Source: Methanonatronarchaeales archaeon (GTDB lineage: Archaea; Halobacteriota; Methanonatronarchaeia; JAANXF01). From it: a stretch of 39,321 bases of DNA. Of the stretch, positions 38,166-39,321 are shown one piece after another. The DNA lies in assembly GCA_018263395.1 (NCBI GenBank), contig JAANXF010000020.1, positions 7,114 to 46,434 of the forward strand. The letters are read 5' to 3'. The stretch's first letter is position 1. Each line of letters starts with the position of its first letter. The notes below the pieces were generated by a model that worked only from the letters and a program-made list of their open reading frames with translations, did no database searches and had not been told where the DNA came from. The translations under genes and the position numbers were made by a program.

Positions 38166-38356
38166 GTCTGACTCTGCCGGACTCTCCGGATAAGGAGTTC
38201 TCAACGATTACATCCGTCGCGCCGAAAGGACGCTGAACAATAAAAAGTTGAAACGCTTCAGACAGATCGCAGAACTCCCGACCCATTGAGAGACACCATT
38301 CAGGAACCCGAAGAGATTCAAAAAGACCTTTTGCCCTCAACGATTATCAAAGCAGA

Positions 38357-39321
38357 GTGAAGGCCCTCCACACCCCGGCGCGGTTCCACCCCTTCACGGG
38401 TGGCGTCGAGAACCACGTCCGGGACCTCGGGAAGGAACTCGTAGAACTAGGCGTGGAGGTCGAGGTGCTCTGCGCGAGGGAGCCGAAGGACCTGCCGAGG
38501 AGGGACGTCGTGAATGGCGTCAAGGTCGAGAGGCTGACGTATCGCGGAAAAATCGCCAACACCAACATAATTCCCGCACTCCTTCCGGAACTCCTCAGCG
38601 AAGAGGCAGACATAATCCACACCCACGTACCCACGCCCTGGAGCGCCTCCTGCAGCTCCATCGCCTCCCGTATAAAAGACGTACCGCTCGTCGTGACGTA
38701 CCACAACGACGTAACCGGGGAGGGCCTCGCATCCCCCATCGCCAGGGCGTACAACGCCACCCTCCTGAAGGAGACCCTGGACGCCGCCGACCGCATCGTC
38801 ATCACGCAGCCGTCCTACCTCGACTACTCGGACCACCTGAAGCCCTACGGGGAGAAGGTGGAGGTAATCCCCAACGGCGTTGACGCGGAGAGGTTCCACC
38901 CGCCTGAGGACGCTGACACGGGAGAAGGGGTCTTCTTCCTCGGCGTCCTAGACAGGTATCACCGCTACAAGGGCCTCGACGTGCTGCTCGAGGCCTTCAA
39001 GATCGTGCTGGAAGGGGTGACGAATCTGGTGATCGGCGGCTCAGGCGAGCTCGTGGAGGAGTACAGGGAACTCGCCGAGGACCTCGACATCTCAGAAAGC
39101 GTCGAATTCGTAGGATTCATCCCAGAAGACGAGTTGCCTGAGTACTACCGGAACTGCGAGGCCTTCGCCCTCCCCTCCCTCTCCTCGGAGCAGGAGGGCT
39201 TCGGCATAGTTCTGCTGGAGGCCATGGCCTCGGGCAAACCCGTAATCACCACCGCGGTGGCCGGAGTATCGAGCGACGTGGAGGAGCGCGGAGCCGGCAT
39301 CGTGGTGGAGAAGGGGGACCC
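38357..39321 (+). CDS. GT4-family glycosyltransferase (truncated at window end)
   Basis: HPFTGGVENHVRDLGKEL, VIPNGVDAERFHP, YKGLDVLLEAF, LSSEQEGFGIVLLEAMASGKPVITT. Confidence 0.9.
   Translation, partial: MKALHTPARFHPFTGGVENHVRDLGKELVELGVEVEVLCAREPKDLPRRDVVNGVKVERLTYRGKIANTNIIPALLPELLSEEADIIHTHVPTPWSASCSSIASRIKDVPLVVTYHNDVTGEGLASPIARAYNATLLKETLDAADRIVITQPSYLDYSDHLKPYGEKVEVIPNGVDAERFHPPEDADTGEGVFFLGVLDRYHRYKGLDVLLEAFKIVLEGVTNLVIGGSGELVEEYRELAEDLDISESVEFVGFIPEDELPEYYRNCEAFALPSLSSEQEGFGIVLLEAMASGKPVITTAVAGVSSDVEERGAGIVVEKGD

Noticed and set aside
33735-38190. CRISPR array or classical integron
   Set aside because: Repeats are 100-270 bp, degenerate and protein-coding-like, with kb-scale gene-containing spacers. 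No short direct-repeat/spacer periodicity and no integron integrase are seen in the window.

Overview
The window looks like a high-GC euryarchaeal chromosome segment, probably from a halophile (acidic proteins, archaeal histone, prefoldin, AglB, TATA/leaderless-type starts). About 22 kb is ordinary, largely intact housekeeping sequence: tRNA-Gly and tRNA-Phe, prefoldin alpha, FtsJ/RlmE-TRAM, Trm1, THEP1 NTPase, 2-isopropylmalate synthase-like enzyme, histone, a nine-gene Mrp-type antiporter operon, glutamine synthetase with a candidate NrpR operator, an AI-2E-family permease and grpE-dnaK-dnaJ. The accessory content lies in four places. (1) A threonine synthase 5' end is joined directly to a fumarate reductase/succinate dehydrogenase flavoprotein 3' end. 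(2) A 970-bp IS5-like element with an 8-bp target duplication is nested between two more copies of the same type of terminus. (3) A toxin-antitoxin (TA) graveyard at about 29.9-31.4 kb holds a broken MntA-HepT pair and a broken AbrB-like antitoxin. (4) The most interesting region is about 33.7-38.2 kb. Five degenerate minus-strand copies of one protein-coding repeat (a 'PFLAxFGHQWEF...' C-terminus) alternate with plus-strand modules: two DUF433/DUF5615 pairs, an acylphosphatase-coiled-coil gene and an HTH/PIN pair. The result is a cassette-array-like layout between AglB and a GT4 glycosyltransferase. Several genes carry single-base frameshifts or stops, and these could be genuine decay or assembly error. 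All family calls were made by reading motifs; no database search was run.
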